Program-made: the position numbers and the translations under genes
Shown: positions 1 through 7,327 of the stretch, in pieces
Position numbering within the stretch: position 1 is the first letter of the stretch
Layout of the letters: every line of letters starts with the position of its first letter
NCBI GenBank assembly: GCA_945860265.1
Contig: CAMAQF010000047.1
Span: 1-32,370, forward strand
Source of the DNA: Emticicia agri
Lineage (GTDB): Bacteria; Bacteroidota; Bacteroidia; Cytophagales; Spirosomataceae
Length of the DNA: 32,370 bases
Reading direction: 5' to 3'
Notes under the pieces: generated by a model
Told to the model about the DNA's origin: nothing
Seen by the model: only the letters and a program-made list of their open reading frames with translations
The model's database searches: none

Positions 1-1233
1 GTTGGTCTTCGAGGAAGAAACCACCTTCAGCAAGCTTTGTATCGTTCTGATGTAGAAATTCCTGCTATTTGCGATATTGACCTAAATTCTATTGGGGAAG
101 CAAATAAATTGTTCAAAAAGTTCGGTAAAAAAGAGCCAATTGCTTACACAAAAGGTGAACGTGATTTTGAAAATATGGTTAAACGCGACGATCTTGATGG
201 AATTATCATCGCCACACCATGGGAATGGCACGTGCCGATGGCAGTTGCTGCCATGAAAGCTGGTAAATATGCTGGAGTTGAAGTTTCGGCAACAGTCACA
301 CTTCAAGAATCATGGGATTTGGTTGATACTTACGAAAAAACTGGTTCTCACTGTATGATACTCGAAAATGTTTGTTATCGCCGAGATATAATGTCGGTTT
401 TAAACATGGTGCGTAAAAATATGTTCGGCGAAATGCTCTACGGACATTGCGGCTACCAACACGATTTACGTTTTGTAAAACTAAACGACGGCAAATCTGC
501 ATACGGGAAAGGAGTTGAATTCGGTGAAAAAGGTTTCAGCGAAGCACGATGGAGAACCCAACACTCAGTTGATAGAAATGGAGACCTATATCCTACGCAT
601 GGACTTGGGCCTGTAGCTCACTGGATGGATATAAATCGTGGGAATAAATTTGATTTCTTGACATCAATAGCCACCAAATCTCGTGGAATGCACAATTATA
701 TTGTTGAAAAAGGAGGAGAAAACCATCCAAATGCTAAGGTAAAATTCAAATGTGGTGATATTGTAACCACAACAATTCAATGTACCAATGGCGAAAACAT
801 TGTTATTATTCACGATACTAACAGCCCACGACCCTATTCATTAGGCTTTAGAGCACAAGGCACAAAAGGCATTTGGATGAATGACGGCAATCAGATTTAT
901 CTAGAAGGTGTTTCAAAAAAACACGATTCTTGGGAACCTTTTGCCGATTATCAAAAAGAATATGACCATCCTCTATGGAAACGTTTCGAACAAGATGCAG
1001 TAAATGCTGGTCATGGCGGAATGGATTTCTTTGTACTTCGTGCATTTATCGAATCAGTAAAAAATAAAGTTGCCCCTCCAATTGACGTTTATGATGCTGC
1101 CTCTTGGAGTGCAATCAGTCCACTTTCTGAGCTTTCAATTGCACGTGGCAGTTCTCCAATCGAAATTCCAGATTTTACCCGTGGCAAATGGAAAACCAAT
1201 AAACCAATTTTTGGATTAAATGATAATTATTGA
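1..1233 (+). CDS. GH109-type Gfo/Idh/MocA-fold glycosidase, 5' end missing
   Basis: The frame is open from base 1, so the start lies outside the window. The first visible residues, VGLRGRNHLQ, are the glycine-rich nucleotide-binding turn of the Rossmann fold found in Gfo/Idh/MocA proteins. Further on, the segments YGHCGYQHDLR and YPTHGLGPVAHWMDINRG resemble the signatures of glycoside hydrolase family 109. These enzymes use bound NAD+ to cleave alpha-N-acetylgalactosaminides by an oxidation/elimination mechanism. Family members are usually exported and about 440-470 residues long. About 410 are visible here, so the signal peptide and the first beta strand are probably what is missing. A sugar permease follows 71 bases downstream on the same strand, which fits release and uptake of an amino sugar. 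A plain sugar dehydrogenase of the same fold is the main alternative, and substrate specificity is inferred from family only. Confidence 0.82.
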   Translation, partial: VGLRGRNHLQQALYRSDVEIPAICDIDLNSIGEANKLFKKFGKKEPIAYTKGERDFENMVKRDDLDGIIIATPWEWHVPMAVAAMKAGKYAGVEVSATVTLQESWDLVDTYEKTGSHCMILENVCYRRDIMSVLNMVRKNMFGEMLYGHCGYQHDLRFVKLNDGKSAYGKGVEFGEKGFSEARWRTQHSVDRNGDLYPTHGLGPVAHWMDINRGNKFDFLTSIATKSRGMHNYIVEKGGENHPNAKVKFKCGDIVTTTIQCTNGENIVIIHDTNSPRPYSLGFRAQGTKGIWMNDGNQIYLEGVSKKHDSWEPFADYQKEYDHPLWKRFEQDAVNAGHGGMDFFVLRAFIESVKNKVAPPIDVYDAASWSAISPLSELSIARGSSPIEIPDFTRGKWKTNKPIFGLNDNY

Positions 1234-1239
1234 CACTAA

Positions 1240-1278
1240 CGAACCTTCAAAGACGCTCTTTCGCCTTTGAAGGATTCG
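1240..1278 (+). other. Intergenic stem-loop between GH109 gene and permease
   Basis: Inverted repeat with a perfect 9-bp core, CCTTCAAAG at 1244-1252 and CTTTGAAGG at 1265-1273. It extends outward through CGAA (left) and TTCG (right) with one bulged base, and the loop is CTCTTT-like. It lies 6 bases after the GH109 stop and 27 bases before the permease ATG. No T-run follows it on either strand, so it is not a standard intrinsic terminator. A processing or mRNA-stability hairpin inside the operon is the simplest reading. Confidence 0.55.
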
Positions 1279-1304
1279 AGAATATTTTAAACTCTAAAAA
1301 AAAA

Positions 1305-2528
1305 ATGCAAGAAAATAAAAACTACACTGGGCCATTAATCATAATCGGGCTATTATTCTTTGTATTTGGCTTTGTTACATGGGTTAATGGAACCTTAATT
1401 TCATTTTTCAAAAATGCTTTTGGCCTAAGTAATGCAAATTCGTATTTGGTAACATTTGCTTTCTTCATTTCATACACGATTATGGCGATTCCGTCTTCTT
1501 ATGTATTAAAAAAAGTTGGCTTCAAAAAAGGAATGTCAATCGGTTTAGCAATTATGGCCATCGGAACTTTCATTTTTGTACCTGCCGCAAAAGCTGAATC
1601 TTACCCATTATTTTTAGTTGGTTTGTTTACAATCGGAATTGGGCTTACTTTATTACAAACAGCATCAAATCCTTACGCAACAATTCTTGGTCCGCGTGAG
1701 AGTGCCGCTCAACGTATAAGTATATTAGGAATTGCCAATAAAACAGCTGGAATTATCAGTCAAAAAATATTTGGTGGAATTCTTTTAACAGGCAGTGTTG
1801 TGGGTGCTGCCATATCACCAAAAGCAGAACTGGCAAAAGTAATAACTCCTTACATGATACTAACGGTAGTTTTAGTCATTTTGGCAGTTTTAATATTGCT
1901 TACAAAAGGTTTACCCGAAGTCAGCGAAGATCAAGAAAATGTTGATGGTACAACAAGCACAGACAAAAAGAGCGTTTTTGAATTTCCAAATTTGGTTTTA
2001 GGACTAATCGCATTGTTTTGCTATGTAGGTGTAGAAGTTATTGCAGGGGATTCAATAATAAGTTACGGTATTTCATTAGGATTTTCGACAGAAGAAGCAA
2101 GTCAGTTTGGCACTTATACACTCTGGTTAATGATGTTGGGTTATGTTTTGGGAATTGTATTGATTCCGAAATACGTTTCACAACAAACTTGGCTTAAACT
2201 TTCATCTATTTTTGGTCTAATCATTACTATATTTGCATTAGTGACCACAGGCTTTACTTCTGTACTTTGTATAGCAATATTAGGTTTAGCAAACGCCATT
2301 ATGTGGCCAGCGATTTGGCCACTTGCTATTGATGGACTCGGTAAATTTACAAAAACTGGTTCAGCTTGGTTAATTATGATGATTGCTGGAGGAGCAATTT
2401 TGCCACTTATTTACGGTAGCTTAGCAGATTATTTGCATAGTTCACAGACTGCATACTCCATTATGATACCTTTATACGGATTTGTGTTGTATTTTGCTAT
2501 GTTTGGATACAAAAAGAAATCTTGGTAA
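1305..2528 (+). CDS. Sugar MFS transporter, FucP/GlcP-like permease
   Basis: A 407-residue, very hydrophobic protein with about twelve membrane segments. It is a sugar:proton symporter of the FucP branch of the major facilitator superfamily in the inner membrane. The first helix (FFVFGFVTWVNGTLISFFK) and the loop TLLQTASNPYATILGPRESA are typical of this branch, which takes up fucose, glucose, galactose or N-acetylhexosamines. The frame can be extended upstream to a TTG at 1230, but that stretch would translate the intergenic hairpin, so I chose the ATG at 1305, just before the first helix. The gene sits between a GH109-type enzyme and, two genes on, a sugar kinase, suggesting import of the released monosaccharide. 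The thiolase gene begins 30 bases downstream. The exact sugar cannot be read from the sequence. Confidence 0.88.
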   Translation: MQENKNYTGPLIIIGLLFFVFGFVTWVNGTLISFFKNAFGLSNANSYLVTFAFFISYTIMAIPSSYVLKKVGFKKGMSIGLAIMAIGTFIFVPAAKAESYPLFLVGLFTIGIGLTLLQTASNPYATILGPRESAAQRISILGIANKTAGIISQKIFGGILLTGSVVGAAISPKAELAKVITPYMILTVVLVILAVLILLTKGLPEVSEDQENVDGTTSTDKKSVFEFPNLVLGLIALFCYVGVEVIAGDSIISYGISLGFSTEEASQFGTYTLWLMMLGYVLGIVLIPKYVSQQTWLKLSSIFGLIITIFALVTTGFTSVLCIAILGLANAIMWPAIWPLAIDGLGKFTKTGSAWLIMMIAGGAILPLIYGSLADYLHSSQTAYSIMIPLYGFVLYFAMFGYKKKSW

Positions 2529-2558
2529 GTAGCATAATTTCCATAAACCAACGTATTT

Positions 2559-3737
2559 GTGCAACAATCTTTTATAATTTCGGCAATTCGTACACCAATT
2601 GGTAGTTTTGGTGGTTCACTATCTAGCATTACCGCCCCAGAACTTGGAGCTACGGCAATAAAAGCTGCCATCGAAAAAGCAGGTATTGAACCCGACCAAG
2701 TTGAAGAGGTACTTTACGGCAATGTTTGTCAAGCAAATGTTGGGCAAGCTCCGGCACGTCAAGCAACTCTTGGTGCAGGTTTGAGCAATAAAACCAATGT
2801 AACGACAATTAATAAAGTTTGTGCTTCAGGAATGAAATCTATCATATTTGGCAGTCAATCTATCGAACTTTTACAAAACGATATTGTGGTAGCAGGTGGT
2901 ATGGAAAGCATGTCTAATATACCTTTTTACTTATCAAAAGCTCGTTATGGTTATGGTTATGGAAACGGCGAATTGATTGATGGTTTGGCAAAAGATGGTT
3001 TGGTAAATGTCTATGACAATAAAGCAATGGGCTGTTTTGCCGATGCAACTGCTAATAAATTTGAAATAAGTCGTGAAGAACAAGATGCTTTTGCGATTCA
3101 ATCTTATAAACGTTCGGCTGAGGCATGGGCAAATGGTTTTTTTGCGAGTGAAGTTACACCCGTTGAAGTAACTGACCGCAAAGGAAACGTAAAAGTAGTT
3201 TCAGAAGATGAAGAATTCAAAAACGTTAATTTTGAAAAAATTCACACTTTATGGCCAGCTTTTACTAAAGAAGGAACAGTAACTGCAGCTAATGCGTCAA
3301 CAATTAGTGATGGTGCAGCAGCACTAGTTCTTGCATCTGACAAAGCGGTTGAGAGAAATATTTTGAAGCCAATTGCAAAAATCATTTCGTATGCCGATGG
3401 CGAACACGAGCCAGAATGGTTTACCACTGCACCAATTATTGCAGCCGAAAAAGCTCTAAAAAGAGCAGGTTTGACAATGGCAGACATTGATTTTTTTGAA
3501 ATAAATGAGGCATTTTCAATAGTTCCAATAGTATTTGCGAAACATTTTGGCATTAGTCACGAAAAAGTAAATGTTTTTGGGGGAGCGGTTTCACTTGGTC
3601 ATCCACTGGGCTGTTCTGGTGCAAGAATCGTAACGACGCTCGTAAATGTGCTTCATAACAAAAACGCAAAATACGGAATGGCCGCAATTTGCAATGGTGG
3701 AGGCGGTGCAAGTGCCATTATTATAGAAAAAATTTGA
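2559..3737 (+). CDS. Acetyl-CoA C-acetyltransferase (thiolase)
   Basis: Cytoplasmic thiolase that condenses two acetyl-CoA to acetoacetyl-CoA or cleaves 3-ketoacyl-CoA. At 392 residues it has the normal length of biosynthetic (AtoB/PhaA-type) thiolases. The acyl-carrying cysteine is C88 in NKVCASGMKS, the catalytic His is H348 in SLGHPLGCSG, and the second catalytic Cys is C378 in CNGGGGAS. These match the classical Zoogloea-type triad positions to within one residue. The start is a GTG at 2559. No ATG fits, since codon 1 must lie close before QSFIISAIRTPIGSFGG, the usual N-terminus. It is spaced 30 bases from the permease and is presumably co-transcribed with it. A thiolase within a sugar cassette is unexpected, and a direct link to sugar use is not evident. 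Confidence 0.92.
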   Translation: MQQSFIISAIRTPIGSFGGSLSSITAPELGATAIKAAIEKAGIEPDQVEEVLYGNVCQANVGQAPARQATLGAGLSNKTNVTTINKVCASGMKSIIFGSQSIELLQNDIVVAGGMESMSNIPFYLSKARYGYGYGNGELIDGLAKDGLVNVYDNKAMGCFADATANKFEISREEQDAFAIQSYKRSAEAWANGFFASEVTPVEVTDRKGNVKVVSEDEEFKNVNFEKIHTLWPAFTKEGTVTAANASTISDGAAALVLASDKAVERNILKPIAKIISYADGEHEPEWFTTAPIIAAEKALKRAGLTMADIDFFEINEAFSIVPIVFAKHFGISHEKVNVFGGAVSLGHPLGCSGARIVTTLVNVLHNKNAKYGMAAICNGGGGASAIIIEKI

Positions 3738-3759
3738 TAATTATAAACAAAATTCAAAC

Positions 3760-3790
3760 TTTGCGAGATTATTCCAATCTAGTAGGGTTT
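3760..3790 (+). promoter_or_regulatory. Weak promoter-like sequence before the GHMP kinase
   Basis: TTTG at 3760-3763 is followed after 19 bases by TAGGGTTT at 3783-3790, a near but imperfect match to the Bacteroidota pattern TTTG-N19/21-TANNTTTG. It is placed 11-41 bases before the kinase ATG. This is low confidence. The kinase may simply be read from the upstream operon, as the gap is only 63 bases. Confidence 0.25.
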
Positions 3791-3800
3791 TTTTATTGAA

Positions 3801-5123
3801 ATGAAAGTAAATTCTGATTCAAGTGATATTCTTCAAAAGTTTTTTGGCCTAAATCAAGTTTTAATACAAGCAACTTCCCCTGGAAGAATGGACGTAATGG
3901 GCGGAATAGCCGATTACTCAGGGTCATTGGTTCTTCAAAAATCAATTTCGCAAAAAGCTACAATAACTATTGGAATAAGAAATTATAATCAATTACGCAT
4001 CAAGAGTTTAGATATCTCTTTTCAAAATGAAATCTATATTGATTTGGATGAATTGCCTATTAATTACCAAGAAGCCCAAAAATACCTAAAAAATATTAAA
4101 GGCGGAGATTGGGCTGCGTATATTATTGGTTGTTATTTGGTTTTGAGCAACGAGAAAAAAATAAAATTTGGCGGACTTGATATTTTAATTCAATCAGATG
4201 TGCCGGTAGGAAAAGGCGTTTCATCTTCAGCAGCACTTGAAGTAGCAACATTGAAAGCTATTGCCGAACTTTTCAATATTGAATTAATTAATTCCCAACT
4301 ACCAAAATTTGCACAAAAAGCTGAAAACTTAGTCGTCGGAGCTCCTTGCGGATTGATGGATCAATTAGCATCCTATTTTGGTGATAATAATAAATTATTA
4401 CCTATTTTATGTCAGCCTGACCAACTCTATGATTTAGTCGATATCCCCCAAGATTTATATTTTGTTGGTATTGATAGCGGTGTAAAACATGCTGTAAGCG
4501 GAGCATCTTATAGCGAAGTTCGTACTGCAGCATTTATGGGTTATTCGATAATTGCACAAAGAATTGGACTTTCAAAAGACGATTTAGATAAACAAACAGA
4601 ATTGCCTTTCAATGGATTTCTAAGCAATATCAGTCCATCCTTGTTTGAGGCAAATTTCGAACGAAGCCTAAATTCGATGTATGGCAAAGACTTCATTCAA
4701 GACTTTGGAGTTGTAACCGACAAACTTTCTGTTATAAAACCAGATGCGTTTTACAATATAAAAGCTTGTACAAAACATCCGATTTATGAAAATCATCGGG
4801 TAAAATCTTTTGTGCAATTATTAAAATCTATTACTAAAACAAACTTTTCAGATATTTTGCCAATTATGGGAGAATTGATGTTTCAATCGCACGAAAGTTA
4901 TAATAATTGTGGTTTGGGAAACGAAATGACAGACAAAATTGTATCAATGGCAAGAAAAAAAGGTATTGAGAACGAAATTTACGGTGCAAAAATCACCGGC
5001 GGTGGTAGTGGAGGTACGGTTTGTATAATGATTTACGGCGAAAAAGGATTAGAATCTGCCAATCAAATTTTTGAAGAATATAAAAATCTAACAAATCAAA
5101 ATTCGTTGGTTTTCTTTGAATAA
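3801..5123 (+). CDS. GHMP sugar kinase resembling plant L-arabinokinase kinase domain
   Basis: Cytoplasmic ATP-dependent sugar-1-kinase of the GHMP family, 440 residues. Motif 1 is SPGRMDVMGGIADYSGSLVL (about residues 26-45), the ATP-binding motif 2 is GKGVSSSAA (137-145), the probable catalytic base is in APCGLMDQ (D187), and motif 3 is TGGGSGG (399-405). The combination of DVMGGIADYSGSLVLQ, GKGVSSSAA, CKHPIYEN-like KHPIYENHRVK and YNNCGLG resembles the C-terminal kinase domain of plant ARA1 more than bacterial GalK, which has GEHTDYN in motif 1. I therefore call it L-arabinokinase/galactokinase-like, making a sugar 1-phosphate. The plant enzyme has an additional N-terminal glycosyltransferase-like region that is absent here. 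It is the fourth gene of the sugar cassette. The sugar could be L-arabinose, galactose or an amino sugar. Confidence 0.82.
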   Translation: MKVNSDSSDILQKFFGLNQVLIQATSPGRMDVMGGIADYSGSLVLQKSISQKATITIGIRNYNQLRIKSLDISFQNEIYIDLDELPINYQEAQKYLKNIKGGDWAAYIIGCYLVLSNEKKIKFGGLDILIQSDVPVGKGVSSSAALEVATLKAIAELFNIELINSQLPKFAQKAENLVVGAPCGLMDQLASYFGDNNKLLPILCQPDQLYDLVDIPQDLYFVGIDSGVKHAVSGASYSEVRTAAFMGYSIIAQRIGLSKDDLDKQTELPFNGFLSNISPSLFEANFERSLNSMYGKDFIQDFGVVTDKLSVIKPDAFYNIKACTKHPIYENHRVKSFVQLLKSITKTNFSDILPIMGELMFQSHESYNNCGLGNEMTDKIVSMARKKGIENEIYGAKITGGGSGGTVCIMIYGEKGLESANQIFEEYKNLTNQNSLVFFE

Positions 5124-5177
5124 AAAAATTTTCCTTATCTCATTAAAATCAATGAACCATCGTATTTGATTTTTGAC

Positions 5178-5185
5178 TAATTTTG
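5178..5185 (+). promoter_or_regulatory. Candidate -7 box for the M20 gene
   Basis: TAATTTTG matches the Bacteroidota -7 consensus TANNTTTG exactly and ends 26 bases before the M20 ATG. No clear TTTG lies at the expected -33 distance, so only half of the promoter is supported. Confidence 0.38.
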
Positions 5186-5211
5186 AATAAACTAAAATAA
5201 TAATAAAATTA

Positions 5212-6573
5212 ATGAAAAAAATCCTAACAATCGCTCTATGTATTTCTTATGGACTTACATTCGGACAATCATCCTTGAAACCAAAAATTAGTACCGGTGC
5301 TGATGCGATTGAGAAAAAAGTTATCGCTTGGCGTCGCGACTTCCATGAGCATCCAGAATTGGGAAACATGGAAGTTCGAACTGCTAAAATAGTTGCTGAT
5401 CATCTTCGTTCTCTTGGAATTGAGGTTCAAGAAAACGTAGCAGTAACTGGTGTAGTTGGAATTCTGAAAGGTGGAAAGCCAGGTCCAGTCGTAGCTCTTC
5501 GTGCTGATATGGATGGTCTTCCAGTTACTGAGCGAGTTGATATTCCTTTTAAATCAACTGTTAATACCATTTATAACGGTCAAAAAACAGGCGTAATGCA
5601 CGCTTGTGGACACGATTCGCACGTGGCTATTTTAATGGGCGTTGCAGAAGTTTTAGCTTCGATGAAAAGTGAAATAGCTGGAACTGTGAAATTTCTATTT
5701 CAACCAGCCGAAGAGGGGGTTTACGACCCAAAATTATTGAAAAATGGCAAATCTGGTGCTGAATTAATGGTAATGGAAGGTGTGATGGAAAATCCAAAAG
5801 TTGATGCAGTTTTTGGTTTACACATCAGTTCGGTAACAGAGGTTGGAACAATTGGCTACCGTCCCGGTGCTACAATGGCCGCAGTTGACCAATTGGGCAT
5901 CAAAATCAACGGTAAACAAACGCACGGAGCAAATCCTTGGTCAGGTATCGACCCAATTGTTACGGCTTCACAAATCGTAATGGGTTTACAAACAATCGTA
6001 AGCAGAAATGTAAATATTACTGAAAACCCTGCAATTGTAACTGTTGGAGCAATTCATGGTGGAATTCGCCAAAATATTATCTCAGAAAACTTAGATATGA
6101 TTGGTACAATCAGAACCTTTGGAACTGAACAACGTGAATTAGTACATAGAAGAATTAGAGAAGTTGCAGTTAATATTGCAGAAAGTGCTGGTGCTAAAGC
6201 TGATGTAACTATCGATACAGGATATCCAGTAACCTACAATGACCCAACATTGACTGAAAAAATGATTGGTTCAGTTGAAGGAGTTGCAGGAAAAGAAAAT
6301 GTAAAGGTGCAACCTGTACAAACCGGTGCAGAAGATTTTAGCTTCTTTCAACAAAAAGCACCAGGTTTCTTTTATTTTTTAGGTGGGAAACCAAAAGGTA
6401 GCACAACTGCTGCCCCACATCATACGCCTGATTTTTATATCGATGAATCTGGTTTTACGCTCGGAGTAAAATCGTTAGCTGCTTTGACAGTTGATTATAT
6501 GGAAATGAATGCCATAAAAACAACTGATAATCAAGCAAGTGCAACAAATAAAAAATCAAAAAAAAGTAAATAA
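5212..6573 (+). CDS. Exported M20D-family amidohydrolase
   Basis: A 453-residue metallo-amidohydrolase of the M20D/Ama-HipO-IAA-amidohydrolase type, which hydrolyses N-acyl or amide bonds of amino-acid conjugates. The N-terminus MKKILTIALCISYGLTFGQ is a signal peptide with likely cleavage near residue 19, so the protein is periplasmic or secreted. The metal ligands are visible: HACGHDSH (C132, H134), QPAEEG (E167/E168), GLHISS, AEDFSFF, and PHHTPDFYID near the end. The bridging Cys and two Glu follow the family pattern. The C-terminal tail is lysine rich (KKSKKSK) after a small polar linker, which is not part of the catalytic fold. The real substrate cannot be assigned, and indole-3-acetyl conjugates and N-acetyl amino acids are both possible. 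The gene starts 88 bases after the kinase and has its own candidate -7 box. Confidence 0.9.
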   Translation: MKKILTIALCISYGLTFGQSSLKPKISTGADAIEKKVIAWRRDFHEHPELGNMEVRTAKIVADHLRSLGIEVQENVAVTGVVGILKGGKPGPVVALRADMDGLPVTERVDIPFKSTVNTIYNGQKTGVMHACGHDSHVAILMGVAEVLASMKSEIAGTVKFLFQPAEEGVYDPKLLKNGKSGAELMVMEGVMENPKVDAVFGLHISSVTEVGTIGYRPGATMAAVDQLGIKINGKQTHGANPWSGIDPIVTASQIVMGLQTIVSRNVNITENPAIVTVGAIHGGIRQNIISENLDMIGTIRTFGTEQRELVHRRIREVAVNIAESAGAKADVTIDTGYPVTYNDPTLTEKMIGSVEGVAGKENVKVQPVQTGAEDFSFFQQKAPGFFYFLGGKPKGSTTAAPHHTPDFYIDESGFTLGVKSLAALTVDYMEMNAIKTTDNQASATNKKSKKSK

Positions 6574-6584
6574 AATTTAACTGC

Positions 6585-6634
6585 CAATTATCAATTAACA
6601 AATCGAATAATTGGTAATTGATAATTGGTAATTG
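6585..6634. repeat. Heptanucleotide repeats forming an inverted repeat
   Basis: Four abutting heptamers of the form RTAATTG occupy 6607-6634 (ATAATTG, GTAATTG, ATAATTG, GTAATTG). Two copies of the complementary heptamer (CAATTAT, then CAATTAA) lie at 6585-6598. The two sets make a perfect 14-bp inverted repeat, 6584-6597 with 6615-6628. The array fills the 69-bp gap between the M20 gene and the YciO/TsaC-family gene. No T-run follows, so a terminator function is not supported. Confidence 0.7.
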
Positions 6635-6642
6635 ACAAAAAT

Positions 6643-7272
6643 ATGTCTGCTGAAATTATTGAATTATATCAAGGAAATTTAGATGAACGAAAACTTCAAA
6701 AGGTAGTTGAATGTCTAAAAAGTGGTGGAATAATCATTTATCCAACAGATACAGTTTATTCGATGGGTTGCGATATTTTCAATACAAAAGCAGTTGAAAA
6801 ACTGAGTAAAATCAAAGGTATAAAACTTCAACACAACACTTTTTCGATTGTTTGTCACGATTTGAGTAATATTTCTACTTACGCAAAAGTTTCAAATAAT
6901 ACTTTCAGATTGTTAAAAAGAGCCTTACCTGGACCTTTTACATTTATTCTTCCAGCAACGGTTGATTTACCGAAAACACTCCAAACCAAACGAAAAACTA
7001 TTGGCATTAGAATTCCTTACCATGAAATTCCATTAAAAATTATTGAAATGTTGGGTAATCCTATCATCACAACATCAGTTAAGGATGATGTTGATGATAT
7101 TTTAGAATACCCTAACGAAATTGAGGTAATTTACTCACAAAACAGCGAAAAAGTAGATATTATCATCGACGGAGGTTGGTGTGGAATTGAGCCATCAACG
7201 GTTGTACTTGCTGTAGATGATGATTTTGAAGTAATTCGTGAGGGTGTTGGAGATTTGAACGAGTTTTTGTAG
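6643..7272 (+). CDS. YciO/TsaC (Sua5/YrdC) family protein
   Basis: A 209-residue single-domain YrdC-fold protein. The family makes threonylcarbamoyl-AMP from threonine, bicarbonate and ATP, the first step of the tRNA A37 modification t6A. GGIIIYPTDTVYSMGCD near the N-terminus is the nucleotide-binding start of the fold. The body (TFSIVCHDLSNIS, KRKTIGIRIP) and the ending REGVGDLNEFL are closest to the YciO branch. YciO resembles TsaC but is reported to be weak or inactive in t6A synthesis, so this may or may not be the cell's working TsaC. I chose ATG 6643 because the alternative TTG at 6625 lies inside the heptamer array. It is convergent with mtaB, which acts on t6A. Confidence 0.82.
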   Translation: MSAEIIELYQGNLDERKLQKVVECLKSGGIIIYPTDTVYSMGCDIFNTKAVEKLSKIKGIKLQHNTFSIVCHDLSNISTYAKVSNNTFRLLKRALPGPFTFILPATVDLPKTLQTKRKTIGIRIPYHEIPLKIIEMLGNPIITTSVKDDVDDILEYPNEIEVIYSQNSEKVDIIIDGGWCGIEPSTVVLAVDDDFEVIREGVGDLNEFL

Positions 7273-7327
7273 CTCAACTCTTCGAAATGTTCCAATAATT
7301 GAATCAAATTTTAAAAATATTATTCTA

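Noticed and set aside
1230..1304. Upstream TTG start for the sugar permease
   Set aside because: It would translate the intergenic hairpin and overlap the previous stop. The family N-terminus fits ATG 1305.
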